Assembly (NCBI GenBank): GCA_013151115.1
Contig: JAADIW010000122.1
Location: 1-6,239, forward strand
From: Caldisericota bacterium
GTDB taxonomy: Bacteria > Bipolaricaulota > Bipolaricaulia > Bipolaricaulales > Bipolaricaulaceae
Length of the DNA: 6,239 nucleotides
Direction: 5' to 3'
Under the pieces are notes generated by a model, which saw nothing but the letters and a program-made list of their open reading frames with translations, searched no databases and was not told the DNA's origin. A program made the translations under genes and the position numbers. Positions 4,377-6,239 of the stretch are shown here, piece by piece. Position 1 is the stretch's first letter; every line of letters begins with the position of its first letter.

Positions 4377-6229
4377 ATGCGTAAGTGGATAGTGGCTTTA
4401 TCGTTGCTGGCAATGGGAACCGCCCTCTTGGGGCAGGTGGTGCCCAAGGGGATCATCGTGGAACCGCCGGCCCCCGAGGGCCTGCAGGTCGAGATCTGGG
4501 TGGAGAAGCCCGCGTACGCCGTGAACGAATACGTCCGGATCCATTTCCGCGTGAACCAGGACGCATACGTGTACATCTGGGACATCTCGCCGGATGGGGT
4601 CTGCCTCATCTTCCCCAACACCCGCGAGATGGACAACTTCGTGACCGCCGGTGAGCACACGGTGCCCGGGCCGGGGATGCCGGACTACCTGCGGGTGGTC
4701 CCGCCCACGGGCACGGAGTACCTCCAGATCGTGGCCACGAAACGCCGGGTGGACGGGATCGTCCAGTTCTTCGGCGGCTTCGCCCCCGGCTCCACCTTCG
4801 CCTGCTCCCGCAGGGGCGCCAGGCCGTGGACCAGCTCGAGCGCGTCAAGGACCTCATCGCCGCGGCGGTCCCCGAGAACGAACGGGCGTTCGACTTCACC
4901 TCGTTCGAGGTCGTCTCCGGCGCTCCGCCGCAGTACGGGACCCTGGTGGTGGAGACCACGCCCCCCTTCGCCCAGCTCTATATCGACGACGTCTTCCGCG
5001 GCTGGACCCCCAAGACGCTCACCCTCCCCGCCGGCTGGCACGAGGTCCGCGTCCAGAAGAGCGGTTACCAGCCCTGGACCCGGCGGATCTACCTCGTCGC
5101 CGGGCGCACCCGCACGCTCCGCATAACCCTGAGCCCCACGGCGGCCAACCAGCCGCCGGTGGCCCGCTTCACCTTCAGCCCCGCCTCGCCGACGCCGGGC
5201 CAGTGGATCCAGTTCGACGCCTCATCCTCCTATGACCCCGATGGCACCATCGTCGCCTACCAGTGGGACTTCGACGGCGATGGCGTCATCGACGCCACCG
5301 GCCAGGTGGTCTTCCACAGCTTCTCCTCCCCCGGGGTCTACAACGTCCGCCTGGTGGTGACCGACGACCGGGGCGCGAGCGACGCGGAGGTGGTGGCGGT
5401 CAACGTGGCGGCCCCGAACCAACCGCCGGTGGCCCGGTTCACCGTCTCGCCCTCCCCCGCGTCGGTGGGCGTGCCCGTCACGTTCGACGCGCGGTCCTCC
5501 TACGATCCCGACGGCTTCATCACCGATTACCGCTGGGATCTCAACGGCGACGGCGTCGTGGACGCCACGGGCCAGATCGTCAGCTACACCTACTTCGCCG
5601 CCGGGCTCTACCAGGTGACCCTCTACGTCACCGACAACATGGGGGCCACCTCCCAGAGCACCCAGACCCTCCAGGTGGCGGTGCCCGGCCCCGTGGGGAT
5701 GCCCGCCATGGACGGGATCCCCGGCGTCTACATCTGGGGCACCGACAAGTGGCACATCACCGTGAACGGCTCGCCCACCTGGACCTCGCCCCACGCCTAC
5801 CGGATCGAGCTCCGCACCGACGGCACCTTCGTGAACGTCTCCTCCGCCCCGGGTCCCGGTCCGACGCCCATGGGGCTCGTCCCCGAGCCCGTCGAAGAGG
5901 GATGGAAGGTGGTGTTCCAGGGCCAAGTGAGCTCGGGCCGGATCACCCACACGTTCGAGGTCCGAAACGCCACCACCATCTACCTCGACATCAAGCTCGA
6001 CATGGACGGGGACGGCGTCATGGAGACCTCGCCGGGGTTCGTGCGGCTGCGGACCCTGATGGTCAATTCGCCCGCGAACCCGTTTGTGATCGGCATACCC
6101 GAGGGATACACCGGTCCCTTCGTTCCCTCCGTGAACTTCCGGATCGGAAAGGCCCTGATCTACACGCAGACCGCCCACTTCATCTTCTGGATGACCACCA
6201 TCGAGGACCTCGAGGGCGGCGCGATCTGA
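4377..6229 (+). CDS. Exported DUF4384-PEGA-PKD-PKD protein, with apparent frameshift near 4802
   Basis: This is a large exported surface protein, about 617 residues once the frame is restored. The start is ATG 4377, six bases after AAAGGAGG. Residues 1-19 are a signal peptide (cleavage near LLG|Q). A DUF4384 domain spans about 30-135, with EIWVEKPAYAVNEYVRIHF, AYVYIWDISPDGVCLIFPN and VVPPTGTEYLQIVATKRR. A PEGA domain (about 188-254) has LYIDDVFRGWTPKTLTLPAG and GYQPW. Two PKD repeats (about 258-347 and 348-437) each begin NQPPVARF and carry DFDGDGVID or DLNGDGVVD. The last 180 residues are unrecognised and include DMDGDGVME (542-550). The first part reads in the frame of 4377 (open to 5126). 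From about 4802 homology continues in the -1 frame (open through 6229), as if one C were missing in TTCGCCTGCTCCC; restoring it gives FALLPQGRQAVDQL. There is no slippery heptamer, so an assembly error or a real disabling deletion is likely. It is the last gene of the visible operon. Confidence 0.88.
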
Positions 6230-6239
6230 GCGTCGCCCA

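Noticed and set aside
4780..4830. Programmed -1 frameshift
   Set aside because: No X-XXY-YYZ slippery heptamer was found in the overlap, and a single lost C explains the break.
5222..6178. 318-codon open frame on the - strand
   Set aside because: It is antisense to the PKD and C-terminal domains, with His/Gly/Val/Asp-rich shadow composition and no recognisable motif.
4826..6229. Separate gene starting at GTG 4826
   Set aside because: It would lack a signal peptide while carrying PEGA and PKD domains, starts in the middle of a helical linker, and joins smoothly to the upstream DUF4384 part if one base is restored.

Overview
The window looks like a piece of a G+C-rich, probably thermophilic or deep-branching diderm bacterium. 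It holds an apolipoprotein N-acyltransferase (Lnt) fragment, lipoproteins with classic lipoboxes, strong GGAGG-type ribosome binding sites and some GTG starts. The mix of DUF4384, PEGA and PKD proteins beside an ECF sigma factor would suit a Bipolaricaulota (Acetothermia)-like or similar uncultured lineage, but that placement is only an impression.

Left part (1-2372). The C-terminal third of lnt enters on the + strand and overlaps tail to tail with two - strand genes for PKD-repeat lipoproteins: a two-repeat protein (1767-2372), then a four-repeat paralogue (431-1588). The 178 bases between them are not empty. Read on the - strand they hold a very good match to the cyclic-di-GMP-I (GEMM-I) riboswitch aptamer (about 1627-1739). 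It is followed by a hairpin that buries the Shine-Dalgarno sequence of the four-repeat gene. The 3' strand of the aptamer's closing helix P1 is also the anti-Shine-Dalgarno strand, so the two folds exclude each other. This predicts a translational ON switch: c-di-GMP binds, P1 forms, the ribosome binding site is freed and the surface lipoprotein is made. This is the most interesting element of the window.

Right part (2559-6229). Divergent from the lipoproteins is a tight four-gene + strand operon: an ECF sigma factor; a single-pass membrane protein in the anti-sigma position whose outer domain is a glycogen-binding (AMPK1_CBM/CBM48-like) E-set; a secreted protein of unknown function; and a large exported protein with DUF4384, PEGA, two PKD domains and an unrecognised C-terminal domain. 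The last gene carries an apparent one-base deletion near 4802. The first three junctions overlap or nearly so (11 nt, 4 nt, 0 nt apart), so co-transcription is likely.

Taken together the locus looks like a cell-surface module under two signals: c-di-GMP acting on a PKD lipoprotein through RNA, and an envelope or carbohydrate signal acting through the sigma/anti-sigma pair on exported proteins. The link between the two halves is inference from adjacency only.
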